DNA from: Lotus japonicus
Lineage: Eukaryota; Streptophyta; Magnoliopsida; Fabales; Fabaceae
DNA length: 64,000 nucleotides
Direction: 5' to 3'
Assembly: GCF_012489685.1 (NCBI RefSeq)
Contig: NC_080045.1
Coordinates: 6,391,001 to 6,455,000 of the forward strand
The stretch's first letter is position 1; each line of letters begins with the position of its first letter. Position numbers and translations under genes: made by a program. Shown here one piece after another: positions 1-13,689 of the stretch. Under the pieces are notes generated by a model that saw only the letters and a program-made list of their open reading frames with translations, was not told where the DNA came from and made no database searches.

Positions 1-134
1 GTTTAAGGTGGGCCTGGTACCAATCAAACTGGGTCAGGCCCATATGGTGTCAACATGCGTAATCCCTATACAGACCGTGAGGTTGATGGTGATGATGATG
101 CATTGCAATTGCAGTAGAGCAGAAGAAGCTAAGC

Positions 135-1636
135 ATGACGGTTCTGCCTTCGCTTGCAGTTCCTTTACCTCCCAAGTTCCGGGTATGCTCATTTTCTACC
201 TTTTTCTATGCGCCATGGTTTTTCTCATTTGGGCTATTGAAATTCAGCTGTTTCTTTTATGTATTCTAATTTTCTGCTTCATTTGGATGATTTGTCATTT
301 TCTATAGAAGAAAATTTTTCTGCTATTGATTTTACTGAAATCCAACGGGGTTAGTGTATTTTAGGACTAATAAGAGAAATGAGATGTAGGACTTGAAGAA
401 GAGAGACATTCATTCATTCAGAAAGTTGCAGAATATAGATAAAAAAGTGTTAAGAAGGAAGTAACACTTAGGGCTACAAACTAGAAAGTGCATGTTTTGA
501 GATTTTGAAGTTAGAATCAATTATACTAGGGAGTAGCTTCTGTTGACATAATTGATTCTGATGTAAGAGTGTTTTATCCAAACATACTAAAAGAATGGGA
601 AACTTTAGAGATTTGGAACTATAGTCCTCTGATATCACGACTAAACTGAAGTAAAACGTGTAGGTTAGAACATCTAGTTTGTGCATTTTTTTTAATTTTT
701 GTGTCATCTTGATCACTCGTGGCTATCCATATTGTCTGTGCGACGGGTTCCACTTGAGTTGCGGTTCCAACAATTTATGTATCATGATATAACTTTAACA
801 GGATGTAATAGTTGGAAATAACATCCTGGTGTTCATTTATTCATAGCAATATCTTTTTGTTCTTGGTTTGCAGGTTAAGCTATTTCGATGCCAACCCTGT
901 CAATTCCATAGATGTTCGAAAATACATGTTCCACATCAAAGATTTCATGTTCGCACCCCTTCAATTAAAGCATCAGTGGCAGACCATAATGAGCCTAGTG
1001 AGGTTAATATGCAGATTGGGATCATGAAGGAGAAACTTAGAGAAGCGGTGCCAGTCTCAGTTCAAGAATTTCCTTGGAGAAAAGCTGAGCATGTGCTCTT
1101 GGAAAGATTACTGTCTCTTACACAAGAGGCGGTGAAGTGGTCTCTTGTTTTATTTTTCGTCTTTAGCTCTTTATCGGACGCTGTATATACATTCTCTGTA
1201 AACTGTGAACTGATCATTCCTGTTGGCCTCTTTGTTGGCTGCCTTATGGCTGATTTCTTGAAGGAGATAACACAAGAATTGTTTCAGAGATCTGAGGTAT
1301 ATTTTGAGCATGTTATGTTGTTCTTTCTAAGATTCTATGCTCAGTTTCTCTGTTCCTTTGTTTATTACAACCTGTTGATTAACTTGCTTTTGATGTGTAT
1401 GCTCCTGCATTGCTATTTTATAGGAAAAAGATCTGAAATGGCATCTTCTGGGCTTGTATTGCCTTTTTGTGTTTGTCAAGTTTTTGTCAACATGGTTTAC
1501 GATGAAACCAGGGGTGTTTCTTTTGAATGTTGCAAATGGTGGACTGATGCAGGTTTTGTGGTGTTGGAGAAACTTTATGGAAGATGCAAAGAACAAACGG
1601 GTAAAGAATACCCCTTCTGGTTTGGAGGCTTCATGA
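135..1636 (+). CDS. EMB1273: EMB1273-like small membrane protein, probably plastid (3 exons)
   Basis: Three exons join in frame: 135-182, 874-1296 and 1424-1636, each bounded by GT/AG, giving 227 residues. The start ATG at 135 opens MTVLPSLAVPLPPKFR, which ends exactly at the first splice donor. The N-terminus is basic and serine-rich, as in plastid transit peptides. A conserved block with VPVSVQEFPWRKAEHVLLER (about residues 70-90) is followed by two hydrophobic segments, one in exon 2 (WSLVLFFVFSSLSD and IIPVGLFVGCLMADFLKE) and one in exon 3 (WHLLGLYCLFVFVKFLSTWF). Order and motifs match my recollection of the Arabidopsis embryo-defective 1273 family, whose biochemical role is not established. 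Reading straight through the second intron gives a spurious longer frame. The gene is convergent with the channel gene on the other strand, with about 0.8 kb between the stop codons. The family call is recollection; the exon structure is read directly. Confidence 0.75.
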
Positions 1637-2449
1637 TAGATGAATTGTGGAGGTTCGAGTTTTTTGGCACGTGATTATGATAAGATTGGGTAGAGTAGAG
1701 CTATAACTTGAACTGTAATTTTTTACAAATAGCCCATGTGGTCGGATAATCATTCAGAATTTCCATTAGATTCACTTAAGCCTTGCTAATCGGAAATCCA
1801 AAGGATGGGTCATATTTTCTGCTCAAATTTAGATGTTAGTGTACCCTGCATAAATACTTGTTATCCTTTTTTATTATTTGTTATGTCATTGATCTCTTTT
1901 ATTAAGAGATGTTATAATAAATTTTGTAATATTATAATTAAAAACCAGTAATAATAGAAATATTATTGATAAAATAATAATTAATATATCCTTAAATTTT
2001 TAAGTGAAATGTATAGAGATAAAAAAATTACGTGACAATTAAAATGATGGAGATTCTTTTTTGATGTGATCGCTTGTGCCTTTTGTTAATGTTCACCAAG
2101 GTTCATAGTTTTCAATTTTCTAGATTGTCAAGAGGAACTGTGATATGGCAACTGAATTTATTTATGAATATGCTTTTTCTTTACCTGATAATGTATGGGT
2201 TGAAGAGAGCCCATTTGGTCTAGACAAGTTTCTGATGACCTCTCAATTCCCTCAGTTTCAGTTCAATTATATAATTCCTTCTTACAGTTAAAAAAAAAAT
2301 TCTCAATTGTCTGAAATTACGAAAAAAGAATATTTAACTAAAATTGTAATTGTTTACACTCCTATATGTCTATTCACATTTAATTGAGGATAATTTCAAA
2401 AATATTTACAATTGAAAATATTAATAAACAATAAACGAAGAGACCTTCA
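1637..2449. other. Convergent intergenic region (two 3' UTRs)
   Basis: This AT-rich spacer separates the stop codons of two convergent genes. No coding region is supported. Poly(A)-signal-like AATAAA/ATAATAAA runs occur near 1915-1990 and 2420. Nothing else was recognised. Confidence 0.6.
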
Positions 2450-5400
2450 TCATAATCTGTCAATGACTAAATGTTCGCGCACTGCCTCGGGCACAATCAC
2501 ATCAGAATTATTCTTCCTCAATGCAAGAGGCGAAGTACTCGACTGCTTTTCATCAGATACCGCTTTTTCCGGACTCTTTAGATGAACAGGCCATGATGAT
2601 CTATCTTTTGGACCAATTTCCTTGCCTAAAATTTGAAAGTTAAACATAATCAAGTTATTGAACATTGCCTGAGAAGCAAATTCTTAGGAAAATATTTGGT
2701 GAACACCTCTTGGGTGTTGACACCTAGATTGAGATAAGAAGAGAAATTAGATAAGTGATAGATGTGATAGATGATATGATATGACACGAGATAGAGATGA
2801 GAGAAAAATAAAGGTGTTTGGAGGTGTCAATAGTGTAGTGATCTAGAATCAAGACTCAATCTTAACTCTAATATAAATTATGAAAGCGCTTAAATATTTA
2901 TTCACTGCTATCACACTTACACCAAGTGAGAAATAGCAAGAAACCAGAGAGATATGATCATATCTCCAACTATGATACATAAACCACCATCAGAACAAAC
3001 ACCATCAAACATCTCATTTTCTCTCTATCTCTCACTTCTTGTCACACATCATATATCACATCTATTACTTCTCTTTATTCTCTTACTTTCTCTCTCTAGG
3101 TGTCTAAACACCTTGGTGGTCTGTCTAACATTTTCCTATGATATATTATATGATAGAAAAATAAGAAAAGAAAGTGAATAAAAATTAGATGGAAGAAAGT
3201 GTTATGTGAATGAATCAAAACCTTATAAAAGCAAATAAACAATTCTTAGCCATAATACAAAAGTCAACTTTGATACATTCACATTACTTTCTTATCCATC
3301 CTCAATTCCACATCATTTTTCATTTTATCCCCCTCTTCTTTTTGTATCACATCGCTCATTATATCTCACATTTCTCTCTCTATTGTTTCTTTCTCTGGGT
3401 GAAAATCGGGTGTCTAACACAATATTAGTTTATAAAAGCAAACAAACCTTTCTCCATATCTCCCGAAGACTCAGCACTCCCCTTCTCCTCGTGCTGACTG
3501 GAAGATCCAGACTGGCTTGAGGCATCCGGCACTAAACTGAGCTGGCTGTAGGCTGAACGCAATTGTTCATAAATCTCTTCCATTTTTCCACACTGCTCAT
3601 CTCTCCTATCCATGTCAATAAGGATCTAAAACAAACTGAGTTAGGTTTAGAGGGGTGAATGAAAGACAAGGGAGTGTTATAGGAGAATCCTATATCTCTG
3701 ATAATTAGAATACTATATCTCTGATAATATAATCTTAATTACAAAGATATAATATTCAAATAACATATAAGTATATTTCCTAATCTCAATAGAGATATAA
3801 TTTCAATACTCAGACTCCCCTATACGGGGGCGGAGCAGTGTGAAGGGAAATTTACCTGTGCTGAATTACTCCTAAATACAGGGAGAAATCGTTGCCTACA
3901 ATACTGGTGAAAAAGAAGGGTTCCAATCAGCAGGGGAATGGTGAATCCAGATGCAACTGATGAGCGTTTTAGTCCAAACACTCCTAGCGCAATAAGTTGT
4001 GCAACTAGCAACGAAAACACGGTTGTGTTGTGTGCAATGGGCCAGAACTGTCCTCCACTATCGTATTTTGTGATGTACACGTTGAGAATCTGAAAAAGGT
4101 GTTCATAACAGAAGCTCTTTGTAAGGGATATATAAGAATAAATCAAAGAAACATTAAGTACCATGATCACATATTTTTGTTGACAAATATCCTCAGTAGA
4201 AATCAAACATGATCACGTATAATTGTATGCATAGATGTAGGTGTACACCACTCCCATTTTTTCTTTTACATTTCTCTCTATTTTCTTTCTTCATACAGAA
4301 AAACTGTAAAAACTGACAGAGACTCTGTGGATTTAACTGGAGAAACAGAAACTGCCAGAATATAAAGAAATAAACACCCAAACTCTACATAGAGCCTTTT
4401 GAGAATCAAGCCACAGTTTACAAAATCTTAGACTTGATGATAGAACCCAGAAATTATGACTGTGTTATTAGCAAGAAACCCCTAATTCCTATTTGGGAAT
4501 TAGGGGAAAGATACAAGGAAGGGATCCCAAACACCCTCCCTAAACCCAGAGAGTCCCAATGCTCTCTCTAGACCCCAAACCCAAATGAATACAAAAGATA
4601 CCTCATACTCTCACTAACAACCTAATTTATAGACTTTCTCTAACTAACTCTCGCCCCCAACTAACTAACAACCGTGAGTTCCTATCGCTTGAGGAAAATG
4701 AGAAGACAAACACATGATAAAGAGAACTAACCTGATTTCGGTATATAAGGTAAGCAATGAAGAAGTAGATCAATAAGAAGGGCAATATTAGAGGTGCCAG
4801 AATAGCACAGGTGAATCCAAGGAATCCAAACAATAAGACCCTTGGAACTTCTGTATGGTACGGAAAAGATAGGCTGCCACCACTTGCATCGTCTTTCTGC
4901 CTGAGTACGTATCTCTGCAATAGATTGCATATAAGAGGAAAAATTTGCATAACTTCAACTCCCAAACTTGCCCAACCAGATGATAAAACGTAAGTTGTGA
5001 AGAAAGTAGCCTGCATACCATGAAAAAGCAATTGTAAAGTGAATCACTGAACATAGAAGGTTTAGTCATTTATCTCTTCTAAAAATACGTAGAAGTGTTC
5101 GCTGTCCAGTGTAGCTCAAGTCTATAGTACATTCAAGTGGATAAAATCATTTTAACATTCAAATGCAACAATACTCAATCATTTCAACAAGAAAATGCAA
5201 CAATACTATCAAAAAGAAAATGCAACAATACTCTATAGCATCACCATACAATAGGTCTACATGATTTAATGTACAATTTACACACTACACATGCAGGAAT
5301 CAAGTTATATTACCTGGGATGGCACTGCCTTGGCAAGTTGGGCAGGCAGGTCTGTTACACTCGAAAAGACAGAGAGTTGACTGATAACGGAACCAGTAAA

Positions 5401-8400
5401 AACATTAACAAAAAACACATTCCAGATAGTAAAGTACAAGACTTTGCAACATGCACTCTTCTTCCTCTCACTACGTGAAATAGAACCCTCCACGGCTGAA
5501 AATAGCATCATCATTGGTGGAACTGCACACATAAATAAAACCAATATCACACTTGGTAGATAACCAGTCACCAGCTGACGTATGAATTTCCTGCATAATA
5601 AAGAAGAGAGTCAATATACAGTGATCTGTGTAATACTTACAATATAAAAATGCTCACTTTCCATATTTCACGTCTGAATTCTCATTATAATAGTATTAGT
5701 TAATCCTATTTTAAAAGGGTAGCTTTAGCTTATATTATTCTCCTCTAAGAGAAGCTTAAGTTACGCCATTCTCTCCTCTAAGAAATGAATGTGTTGCACT
5801 TTAGTCCATTTTAATGTTACAAAGCTTCATAGGGATTTTTTTTTCATTTTGTGACTCTCAGTCTCAGCATCATTAGAAGCTAGTTTGGAACCCCTACAGT
5901 AAACTTTGGGAATTTAGAAAATGAAATGAAGACTTTGGGTAAAGTTCCAAAGGTAATGATGGGGGTGTTCAAAACTATTTCACTTTTGAAAGGCCTAAAA
6001 TTGAAAATAGTGAGTTCCAAATTAGCTGCCATTGTCTGAATGTTATAAACAAAATAAAAGGTTATTTACATTAAAATAAAAGAGACTAAAGAGTGGCACA
6101 TTTCATCTGTCGGGGGAAAGAAGTGTAATTTTGATCCACCAAATGTTGCATATTAAAATAGTTTCACGTGCTATTTATCATGCATAATTCTTTCTTTCAA
6201 AACCCTAATCTATTTATATGGCCAAAAATATGAGCCAAGCCGAGAGTATAGAAGCCCATGATATTTGTCCCAATAAATGCGAAGATCTCTTACTTTTTAA
6301 GAATCCCTATTAGAAAAGGGAACATTTTCTGAAGCTCGTCTAGTTGAGTCAAGCCTTGTACAAATGTAACAGGGATAAGGAACACGAGCATGAAGGCAAT
6401 TGAAGCCACGAGTGTAGCTATATTACGGATCCAAAGTTGCCTGTATGGTATGCTAATATTGGACCAGTAAACATCATGTGGTTCAGGAGCTATGTCTGTT
6501 GCCCATAACATAGGATTTGATGTTTGCAGTGAATGTGCAGCCATATGAGCTGCGTACCGACTTTTAAAGAACACAAAAGCAGCTGCGCATTCCTGTATCA
6601 GAGGTTCAAATTTGAAGTACACGTTAGTGGACATAACAAAACTGTTACACATAACCTGAAATTTGTTAAATACTTCTATAACTACTGAATGAAAACAAGA
6701 ATTGTAATATCTGGGATATCATTACAGAATAAATAATCATAAAGATAAAAAGCTCTCAACAGAAAAGAACATCAGTTATATTGAGGCAACATAAAGTAGG
6801 AATTGCATCTCTGAAGAACTAACACATGACTAGAGTGTAACAAAAATTCCAACTATGATCGCTTCATATGTGGTTAATACACAGGTAGGAAACATTACTT
6901 ATATTGGATGTCCCAAAAGTTCCAGTGTTCAAGGAAATTAATTTGAGTTTTGAGATAAATTCAGAACCAAAATAAGCTTGAAAAAGAGTTGCAAATTAAT
7001 GCAAACTATTGAGGCTAAGAAAAAAATTGAGATATTCTACACCAGATGTATCACTATAGATTCTAGAAGACTCTCTGTTATCTGGGGAAACGAACTTGGT
7101 GTGCTGTTAGAGGTTCTGTTGGGGCTCGATTAGAATTATGACCTTACTCAATAAGCCTGGGTCAAAATATGAATACTGATCTAATCGTCAGAAAGTCAAG
7201 AAATAAACACACAAAGTTACCATCGTTTTAGATCCTAGTTTCTCTCTCTCTCTCTAGATTATCAATATGGTATCTAGAGCCTTCTATTTTATCCTTGAAC
7301 ACTTCCAGCCTCCACCATCATCACCCACCACCTTGGGTCAAACTGCATACCACGGCTGCCAACCTCTGTTCCACTGCTGGTGAACCTGCCACCAGCCAGT
7401 GTCTTTTCTCTCAGTGTCACGTAATTCCTTAGACCACACCTATTTCCTTCTCCCATACCATTTATGAAAGCATTAGAAATTTTCTCTCATGGAAGAAGCA
7501 GCTGGAGCCTATCAACCAAGGACACAACTTCACCATTTTGTAGTTAATCCATCAATTCCTCGGAGATTCCTCACAAAATAGGATTGAGGCCTAGTCAGAG
7601 TTAAAGATGCCTATACTGTTTGGGAGAAACAAGAACAATTTCTGCTCTCATGGCTCCAATCCTCCCTGTCAAGTTCAATCCTTACACAACTACTTACCTG
7701 TGTTTACTCTTGGCAGCTTTGGGAAAGAACCATAACTACTTTCATCATTCATGCTCAAACCAGAGCAAGTATAGCTTGCACACAGAGTTGTATAATTCGA
7801 AAAATGGCAATTGCACCATCTCTGAATTCCTACTAGCCTACTAAGATTCAAGACTCTAGTTGATTTCTTGAATATAGGAGATCTAGTTTCACTTCAAGAG
7901 CAACTCGTGATATCATATGAAGAACCAATTCATTGGCAAAGCATAATCCATTAGGTGCAGTTCCAAGAATGCTTTTTATATCTCTAATGGACCAAGCAGA
8001 TTGCACTCCATCAATGATTCTGTTGAGAAGTCACACATTGCTCCATCATCCAAGTTAGACACTAATATCTTGCTTTTCAACATTCACATTAAAAGGAAAT
8101 TATGTTACTTTTGAGTCTACAACAAACTACTATAGAGAAGTAGTTTAAATTAATTTTTCCATGGTTTATGTTGGGTACAGGTCAAACAATGTGCCAGAGT
8201 GAATATAACTAATTGTATCACCAAAAACCAAATTAATATTAGTGATGCTTATATTCAGAAATTAAAGTTATGTTAAAAATTTGTTTATTCTTCCTTTCTA
8301 TACAATATTAATTGATCTTAGTCACAGCAAATTTTTAAACACTTCAGTTTAATGCCAACTCATGAAAGAAAAGTTCACATTATGCCATATATACTATATA

Positions 8401-11400
8401 GTATGTTTAATGAGTTGCAACATGTCAATATGTGGTTAACTTATTTCACTTCAAAATGACATTCTGTAATTTTTATAATAATGGATAGTTTTAATTGGAG
8501 GGGCAACTACTTTTTGTTCCGTACAAAGCAAGGGGCTGTGCTCTAGTAATTATGTAAGCCAATCCATCTATAAATTTACCTTTTTTCTTGTATCTAGATG
8601 CATGTCAGTGTAGCCCGGTATACTATCTATCTCATCAGGAATCATCTTAAAAGAATTTTTGGGTGCTCCAGAACACCAACACTGCATAAAACTTGGCCTA
8701 CAACTCTTTTCCAGTGAAGAATCTCTAAGTACCTTGCACATATGTCCAGCATCATCCTGGGGGAATAAGATTAAAATTTACAAAAGTGTGAGCAGCTGTT
8801 TTGTCAACAAGAAAATTAATACAGGTTTAAGTTGTTGAAAGAAAAAAAATTGATAGGATATATAGTCTTCTGGAATCATAATCAAAGCCCAAGAAAGTTA
8901 CAATGTACATTCTCCGCGTTTATTAAATGGAGAATGACTACATAGATAAGAAATTCACCACAACATATCAGACCTTAGTCTTATGCATAAGAAAGTTCAC
9001 TGATTTTCTTATTACGTGAACAAATTTGGCACAAGGGTCAAAAGGAAGTAATAATTTTTTTGCCATCTGAAATAGCCTAACAAAGTCCAAGGTCAGACTG
9101 ACATATGTAGTGAGATAAAAACTTCCATCCAAATAAACTGCCTTGCATGATCACTTCAGAGACAGATGCAAATAACTACTAAATTGCCTCATAAAGTGAA
9201 AATAATGAATGAGAACGGAAAAAAAAAATGTGGATACCCATTTCCATGATAAACCTTTATATTTTCTCTACATACCTAGAACCAAATAACCATCTAAGAC
9301 AATTTTTTGGAAAATAAAAACATCCATTGATGCACTAAATGATGATAACATCAGCAGCAAACTTCACGCGAATATAAAATTAGCAACAGGAAAGATTATG
9401 AAGTTGAAATTACAAAAAAGAGTATTTGAAGTTAAGAAGCACACCTTCAGTTTCTGTACTGTACCAGACTTATAAATCATTTGGTGTGACAAATATGTTG
9501 ATGCATGATAATATGAGAAGAATTTTTTCACAGTCTCACAATATGATTCTTCTGAAGACCAGGGAATTGATCGCACGAGAATACTAAAATGACTTGGATT
9601 TGGAGGTGATCCAATAATATGTAGCAGCCTCAAATTTGTAATGCTTTTATATTCCTAACCAAAACCACCAATTAATTAGTCATATTTAATAATCGGAAAA
9701 GAATAACTAAAAAGAAACTTGTTAGGTCATTCTATAAAAACAGGTGAAATCCATGATGTAAATAAACTCAGCTCCTTACAAAGTAAAGAAGAGTACAAGC
9801 CGCAAGTGTTATGATGTATAATGCGAGACAATGAGCCCAAAGCCTGACAAGCAAAAGAATAAAAACCACACATAAGTAACCAGTTTGAAGCTGTTTTCCT
9901 GAATAAATCATCAATTATTATTTCATCAACATCCTAAAATATCTAAAAAGAAACATCGTAAAGTGAAAATGAATCAGGTTTATCAAAATTCCAGTTTTAC
10001 ACTTTTTTTGCACACTTCATATTTTTTCTAAGAGAAAAAAATATAAATAAACTCTACAATAAAGAAAAGTAGTTTACTAAGCCATGAAGAGGAAAGACAA
10101 CCGAGAAGATAGAAACATGGCCATAATAAACAACATAGCAGATCCACAGTCCACAATTTTCTTTGAAAGCATTGTTCATTCCTGTCTATGAAACTTAAGT
10201 AACCTTGTATATTCTATTGTTTTTCTCAACTTAATATAGACACTATTGGCTATTCTAACATATTTGGCACTTCAATTTGAAAAGTAAGATATAATTCTTA
10301 CCATTTTGCACCATTGACATTCTCGATGGTAAATACTTCGAGTGATTCCCAAGGTATATCCTTATGCATTCTGGTCTTACCATTGTAATTTACAGGAAGC
10401 ACTATGGAAATGCAGATGACAGCGGCAATGGAAAATACTCGAATGCTGAAGGAGACAATAGCAACATTGAGTCATTGACAGTTAGTAAAGTCACAAGTTG
10501 GGCAACTAAAATCCATCAGACTTATTCAGGTTTCAATTTGATATGCTTGTAAGTGTATGATGAATAGTTGATTTTGATTAGAATAACATAAAATGGTGCT
10601 CAAACCAAACACATAAAAACCAAGGTAAATAACAAAAGCTACTGGTATATTTACCATTCTTATTTGAAAAGTACATATATTCCAAAAAAGGAAAATTCCA
10701 AACTCACATTTAGCATCACTATTTGAGTTAATCGATGAGTCAACTGGCTACCTATATCAATTGCATAATATATATAGTAAATATCAATTTTGCTACTTTC
10801 TCTGTGATCACTAATCTTAATTCTAGGTTCTGAATTATACATGGTTAACCAAATGTCTTCTTATGCATGCAAAGAACTATCATTATGGATTATAGATAGT
10901 TAAAAAACATTTGGAATTTTAAACAAATCAAATCAAAGCATAAATCATATTAGATTTCAAGTACTTACACCATCCAATGGCATAAATATGCAATCAAGCA
11001 TGATTTTTAGATGAATCTTCCGTTTCCTAACGAATTTCAGTGTTAGGCTTCCCTTTAGCCCAAAGACTCAAATGATTGACTTGCATGAGAAATTGTCATT
11101 GAAAAAAATGATAAAATTGTTGTGCAACATAGTAAAAATGTTAATTAATATTGATCAGAGATGTTTTATCAAATATATACCCCTAACATATGTATTCTTA
11201 GAGACAGACATCAAGTGCATCTAGAGAGTAGACTTAAAATAAACAAATCTTTAGAATAAGTTTAATGGCCTCATCACTTGTACGTATCTAGGCATCAGAA
11301 ATCAACATTCGGTTGGTTTGGCAGATTCCAGATTAAGAAATTATCAAATAAGAAAGCAATTTAAATTCATTCCAGTGAAACATTCAACAGGATAACATAA

Positions 11401-11722
11401 TGCACACAGCCAAAACTGTTCAAATTGTAGAAGGATTGAACAACCTAAACACAAGTATCCTTACAAAAACCACAGCATCCAAGCCACCGATAGCCAATAT
11501 CTCATCCTCAGATGTATCCCATGCTTTTAATATCCAGCTAGGGGATGGAACAAATCTTTCTAGGCAGAATTCAAGGCGTCTTGAATGCTTAGAAGCTAGT
11601 CTCCGTCCAAAGTACACACTAACATTACCCGGCTGTTTCCTTAACACTGAGTAAAATGAAAAGAGCACTACACACACAGCAATATTAATTCCAGCAGAAG
11701 TTAAAAGAGCAGCAATGTCCAT
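2450..11722 (-). CDS. RXW8: CSC1-like osmosensitive calcium channel, RXW8 type (11 exons)
   Basis: Eleven exons on the minus strand join without a break into 771 residues: 11445-11722, 10302-10445, 9780-9843, 9445-9654, 8580-8756, 6294-6592, 5314-5590, 4732-5010, 3856-4089, 3448-3625 and 2450-2625. Every junction has GT/AG and the phases agree. The start MDIAALLTSAGINIAVC is the usual N-terminus of this family. The long hydrophobic block GYLPSVILVLFMC through YLIYRNQ, then VYITKYDSGGQFWPIAHN, lies in the DUF221/RSN1_7TM channel core (exons 6-9). The cytosolic loop region is exons 4-5. Characterised family members (OSCA/CSC1, related to TMEM63) are plasma-membrane cation channels opened by hyperosmotic or mechanical stress. 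The sequence most resembles RXW8 in the Arabidopsis OSCA2 group. The tail after QRFLPVF is hydrophilic and poorly conserved. The eleven exons are uninterrupted, so the gene appears functional. Confidence 0.88.
2700..3130. repeat. Candidate MITE in the last intron of the RXW8-like gene
   Basis: An AT-rich insert lies between imperfect inverted repeats. The left end carries GGGTGTTGACACCTA near 2711-2725. The right end, read on the other strand, carries a matching TGTTTAGACACCTA (3094-3108). There is no coding capacity. Related GGTGTCTAACAC motifs recur near 3411, so more than one copy or a rearranged copy may be present. No target duplication could be fixed. Confidence 0.4.
7105..8050 (+). mobile_element. 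Degenerate Ty1/copia remnant in an intron (LTR, PBS, gag fragment)
   Basis: A short LTR-like stretch from TGTTAG (7105) to ATTATCA (7264) is followed two bases later by TGGTATCTAGAGC, a decayed initiator-Met primer site (TGGTATCAGAGC). Downstream, translation in shifting frames gives WLQSSLSSSIL and then WQLWERTITTF near 7640-7740, which is the copia gag (UBN2) signature. Many stops and shifts are present. It sits antisense inside the fifth intron of the RXW8-like gene and is not functional. Confidence 0.65.
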
Positions 11723-13060
11723 GCCTGCTCCCTAGAGTGCCAAACTTGACACATCCCATTACCCAAGAAGAAAGACCATAGAAATCCAAACTACGCCCAT
11801 CACCTGAAAGAGTATATAATCCAACCAATGTTTCAGTACGAAATGGATGCATCATCAAAATATCTTTTTTCTTTCTTTAGTTAAGGTGCAGCAAGGTGTC
11901 TGTCTATAACTAGAGAGATTTTTACCATGAAACAACAGGCAACAGAACAAAGATGTAAAGGATTGAACAGAAAAGAAAGATAATTCACTTAATAGTTAAA
12001 ACTAACAAAGACACATGCTGAGACCTAAAGAAGTGAAGCTTAAAAGAATAGTAACCAAGGCAAGAACCATTTAATTTCTCATACAATAGACACAAAGATA
12101 GAATACCTAAAAGTTATCCCATACTCTATTCTCTGTATGAAAAAAATATTCCGACATTAGGTATATTATCAACTACATTCAAAGTCTGTAACCAAATTTA
12201 GCTACAAGTTATGGAGGATTTGATAAGGGCATCTCACTCACAGATACCGAGGTACGCAAAGCTTCTTGGCATCAAGTTTCAAATCTACCAAAAGACACCA
12301 ACAAATAGCCCAGTCAAAGGTTGTGTTTGGAACCACTAAAAATTGGAGTTCATATTATTGGAATTAACTTGACTTGATTTAAAAATCATTTTTCATGTTA
12401 AGAACACTCATTTGAAGAAGTGAAATCTGATTATTTGAGTTGATTTACAAATCGAATGCATTTAAGATGAACCGGATTGACCTTACACTAGTAATTTGTT
12501 GTTTTATCCTGACCTACAAATAAGGGGGAATTCAATTCTAACACTTAAAACAAACAAAAAAACATCAATCAACAAAATATTTGATTCCAATTCCAAACAC
12601 TCCGAAAATGCTCAATTTCATTCAATAATAAATTTGATGTTGAATGTGCAAAGCCCAATTCAGTGTAGATAAAACTGGCAGTGTACAAAGTAGGATTCAG
12701 AAGCCAGGAAACAAAAGAAGCAAAAGCAGTTCACGAAAGCACTATCAACAACAACAATAATTGATTAGATTATCATTCATGCGTTACCAAAACAGAGTCT
12801 TCTTTCTGTAACCCCCAATTCAACCAAACACAACAAAAACGATTTTAAAATGAAGCAATTAACCGAATCCGAAGAAAGCAAAATGTACCAGCAACATCAA
12901 TGAGCAATTCGTCTCCACGAAAAACGCGATGATTAATAGTTGAAACTCGCAGGGCAATGGCGTGCGTGCGTGTTGCTTCTACTTCACCAAAACGTGAAAT
13001 GGAATGAGAATTTGAGATTGATTCCACGGCAACAAACAGAAATCGAAACCCTAAGTTTCG
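11723..13060 (-). promoter_or_regulatory. Probable spliced 5' leader of the RXW8-like gene
   Basis: Upstream of the start codon, a good splice acceptor (TATACTCTTTCAG) precedes position 11803, and a good donor (GTTGCTG|GTACAT) lies at 12889. A 5' UTR exon at about 12889-13050 spliced to one at 11723-11803 is therefore likely. The distal exon would contain an upstream ATG at 13027 opening a frame that, if spliced as proposed, runs past the main start in another frame. AT-rich sequence at 13200-13310 could hold the core promoter. No transcript data are available, so this is inference. Confidence 0.4.
12319..12603. repeat. Candidate Tourist/Harbinger-like MITE in the 5' leader intron
   Basis: The left end GGTTGTGTTTGGAA and the right end TTCCAAACACTCC form a short imperfect inverted repeat of the GTTTGGA type seen at PIF/Harbinger ends. 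The interior is AT-rich and non-coding, and no clear target duplication is seen. Confidence 0.4.
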
Positions 13061-13099
13061 AAATTGTAATCAATTTTGTTCCCTTTTTCTTTGCTCCTT

Positions 13100-13689
13100 T
13101 CTGTTGAAACTCGCAGGGAAAAATCGCAGCAAAAATCTCAGCAAACCAACGAACACGAAAATTAGCTTAAAGCAAGAACGAACGTACTCGTTGATTACAG
13201 AAAAGCCACGTTCTTATTATAATTATAATTATAATAAAGTGATAATCGTAATAATTCATGCATAAGCGTCGATAATAAATTATAATTAATTATAATTAAT
13301 AATTAATTGATTTGATTTTTTGTGGGTTTGAAAGGAAGAGTAGCGGGAGGGAAGGATTCTCCACGTGGCGGACAACCAGGCGCCAAACACATATGTGTGA
13401 TGAAGAGCGTAACCGCCACACAAACTGGCAAATGGAAATTTTTGGAACTGATATGCTCATCACCAACTATGACGCAACATACTGGAACCACGCTCCATGA
13501 TGCTTCCACGTGGCAGATAATATTAATTACTCAATAAATAATAATAAATAAATAAATATTAATATTAATTTCATCTCTATCATTATCATTTTGGTTGCAC
13601 TAAAGGATTTTCACAGCTATCTTTAATGATTAACTCATTTAAAGCTTTCACACCACGTTAAGTTTGTAAGTATCTTTTAATAAATTCTA
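13100..13689. other. AT-rich intergenic spacer
   Basis: Runs of imperfect ATTATAATTA occur at 13218-13310, then unique sequence. Small open frames near 13303-13537 on both strands overlap one another, lack known motifs and are not called as genes. Confidence 0.5.

Noticed and set aside
868..1674. Single long frame on + read as one exon (268 residues)
   Set aside because: It reads through an intron. Splicing 1297-1423 restores the family motif WHLLGLYCLFVFV in another frame.
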